Below are positions 62,683 through 64,000 of a DNA stretch of 64,000 nt, in pieces. The notes below the pieces were generated by a model. That model made no database searches, had not been told where the DNA came from, and saw only the letters and a program-made list of their open reading frames with translations. This stretch comes from an uncultured Alteromonadaceae bacterium (GTDB lineage: Bacteria > Pseudomonadota > Gammaproteobacteria > Enterobacterales > Alteromonadaceae): assembly GCA_913056495.1 (NCBI GenBank), contig CAJXMO010000016.1, positions 32,612 to 96,611 of the forward strand. The letters run 5' to 3'. Positions within the stretch are counted from its first letter, which is position 1. The number at the start of each line of letters is the position of its first letter. The position numbers were made by a program, and so were the translations under genes.

Positions 62683-62928
62683 TTAAGATTTTTTTGATGA
62701 ACTTAATTTATTTAAGCCGATAGAGGGGTCAATGTTCAATGCGGTGCAGTATTGAACATACTCAAAAACATTTAATTTCCGTTCTAACGTTTCAACTTTC
62801 ACAACAAATTGATGCGGCTCACCCAGTAACTCGCCCAAATCACGCACACTTAGCCCCTGCTCGGAACGAACAGTTTTAAGCCACTGAATTAAATCGTGAT
62901 AGCGGGGATCATTGATGTGTTTTATCAT
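62683..62928 (-). CDS. Small XRE-family regulator with twin operators
   Basis: 81 aa, one HTH_3 domain (TVRSEQGLSVRDLGELLGEPHQFVVKVETLERKLN). A paralogue of the regulator at 12840-13091. Its promoter region holds two copies of a TTGGCAC palindrome (62954-63011) shared with the divergent gene at 63054, so it likely represses itself and that gene. No clear Shine-Dalgarno precedes the ATG. Confidence 0.85.
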   Translation of the reverse strand: MIKHINDPRYHDLIQWLKTVRSEQGLSVRDLGELLGEPHQFVVKVETLERKLNVFEYVQYCTALNIDPSIGLNKLSSSKKS

Positions 62929-62953
62929 TTTGGCATTTTATTCTTATTTTCTC

Positions 62954-62974
62954 TTGGCACCAAAACAGTGCCGG
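62954..62974. promoter_or_regulatory. Operator O1 of the XRE regulator
   Basis: Half-sites GGCAC and GTGCC around CAAAACA. On the plus strand TTGGCA (62954-62959) with an 18-bp spacer to TACACT (62978-62983) can act as promoter for the gene at 63054. Confidence 0.65.
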
Positions 62975-62990
62975 TGCTACACTAATATAT

Positions 62991-63011
62991 TTGGCACTGT
63001 TTTAGTGCCAA
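62991..63011. promoter_or_regulatory. Operator O2 of the XRE regulator
   Basis: Perfect 8-bp arms TTGGCACT and AGTGCCAA around GTTTT. It is 37 bp from O1. On the minus strand TTGGCA (63006-63011), a 16-bp spacer and TATATT (62984-62989) form a promoter for the XRE gene. Confidence 0.72.
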
Positions 63012-63053
63012 ATATATTATATAGATAATTAAATAAGTGGCGGGAAGGTTGTT

Positions 63054-63851
63054 ATGAGTAAGAATCGCAAGGCTTCATTATTTGAAGATTTTGAAAGGTT
63101 GGTTTGTGCTGGTGCAACCTGGATGATTTTGAATATTGAGGCCGGTGAACCAAGTGAGGATGGTTTATGGACTCATTTATCAAACATACGTAATAATATT
63201 TGTAATAGTAAACCCAGTGTAGTTAAAGCTTTAGTCGCATTGAGGTATATTGCTCGCATCGCTCATTTAGAAGGGCTTTACGATATTATGTCTGGTCAAA
63301 TTAATTTAAGATGTTTTTTTGAAGGGAGAGGGCCAGATATTAATGACCTAGGCGGCACCTTGCTAGTGCCTGATAGCTGGATTGTACTAAGAATTAATGC
63401 CCCAGATAATAATTGTATGTATAAAATATTCTCTAGCTGGTTTGAAAATGAACAATGGCGTTTATCTTCAGGCGATACAAATTTAAATGAACTTATAGAT
63501 CTTGGTAGCTTTTTTGTCTGGAAACAGAAATCAGGTTCGGTCTACAGGCTAATCAAGAGTCATGCAGATCGATTTTGTCCCTATGCTAAGTCAGTTTTAG
63601 ATAATAAATTTCTGGAACCAGCAGCTCGCGCAAACATAATTGTTGAGTTGCTTATTGATGAAGATTTGGAGTATGAATTAATAGTAAGAGATACCAAAGA
63701 GCCTAAAGGTAAAATACGGAAAAAAGATGAGTTAGATAAAGAGTTTGAGGTGCTATTTGAAAAAATTTCCTCTGAAAAATCCGCGAAGGCGGCGTTAAGG
63801 TTATTTACGCAAAGTGAACAAGAATTGGCGGCTACTTTCAAGCCGACTTAG
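63054..63851 (+). CDS. Protein of unknown function under XRE control
   Basis: 265 aa, soluble, with a good GGAAGG ribosome site. An N-terminal helical part (to about 85) is followed by a mixed domain with NDLGGTLLVPDSWIVLRINAPDNN and a charged C-terminus. No family is recognised. Divergent from the XRE regulator across two operators; this layout is common for toxin-, immunity- or defence-type genes, but no function can be read from the sequence. Confidence 0.6.
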   Translation: MSKNRKASLFEDFERLVCAGATWMILNIEAGEPSEDGLWTHLSNIRNNICNSKPSVVKALVALRYIARIAHLEGLYDIMSGQINLRCFFEGRGPDINDLGGTLLVPDSWIVLRINAPDNNCMYKIFSSWFENEQWRLSSGDTNLNELIDLGSFFVWKQKSGSVYRLIKSHADRFCPYAKSVLDNKFLEPAARANIIVELLIDEDLEYELIVRDTKEPKGKIRKKDELDKEFEVLFEKISSEKSAKAALRLFTQSEQELAATFKPT

Positions 63852-64000
63852 TTTTAGACGGTTAAAGTTTTCGATAAAAGTGAATCGTTTACTAAAATTA
63901 CAGAAACAAGTCATCAACTTAACTGAATTAGTCTCGACTTGATCTGACACTTCTTCTTGAAAAGTTGAGAGTTACCCGTTTTGATAAAGGTGTCGAATCT

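Noticed and set aside
63852..64000. Possible insertion-sequence end at the right edge of the window
   Set aside because: The bases after 63940 look like non-coding element-end sequence, but no inverted partner or transposase is within view to support it.

Overview
The window looks like chromosome from a marine, polysaccharide-degrading gammaproteobacterium of the Alteromonadales (Catenovulum/Paraglaciecola-like; this placement is inference). The DNA is AT-rich (about 40% G+C by eye). Core proteins such as DnaB, NadE and PII are gammaproteobacterial in type. TonB-dependent receptors sit next to lipoprotein glycoside hydrolases with no SusD, which is the gammaproteobacterial style of polysaccharide utilization locus.

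Layout. (1) 1-3099: the end of a KdpD-like sensor kinase, a KdpE-like regulator and a TrkH potassium transporter. (2) 3494-14543: the right part of an integrated island. It holds a small unknown gene with an IS982-family element in its stop codon, a T5orf172/GIY-YIG protein, a PstI/BsuBI-type restriction-modification pair, a four-gene envelope operon (unknown small protein, FG-GAP lipoprotein, SPOR protein, membrane protein), an XRE regulator and a tyrosine recombinase. It ends in the 3' half of a tRNA-Leu(CAA), the attachment-site copy. (3) 14564-19794: core genes (SPOR-like protein, dnaB, a DUF4250 protein, nadE-glnB, a rhodanese). (4) 19901-52247: a 32-kb arabinan utilization locus. (5) 52588-57704: core genes (PilZ protein, aspartoacylase, a periplasmic ATP-dependent DNA ligase, small proteins). 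(6) 57969-64000: an accessory region with a minimal K+ channel pair, an FRG-domain protein, an SF1 helicase overlapping a DUF2290-like partner, and an XRE regulator divergent from an unknown gene across twin operators. It is a candidate defence region and continues past the window.

How the arabinan locus fits together. Secreted or surface GH43 endo-arabinanases (27423-30983 and 49191-50195) would open the chain. Two paralogous TonB-dependent receptors would import oligosaccharides. Further exported GH43 enzymes, a GH127 (beta-L-arabinofuranosidase family) and a GH97 (alpha-galactosidase or beta-L-arabinopyranosidase family) would trim them in the periplasm or at the membrane. Two GPH symporters would carry products to the cytoplasm, where a signal-less GH43 finishes the work. 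A FadR-type regulator (46728-47444) is the obvious local controller. I find a recurring palindrome, AGTAWTACT, on or next to the core promoters of most of these operons; its GT-N3-AC form is what FadR-family proteins bind. Two esterases, an aldehyde dehydrogenase, an aldose epimerase and an orphan solute-binding protein complete the locus. No araBAD-type catabolic genes are present, so sugar breakdown must be encoded elsewhere.
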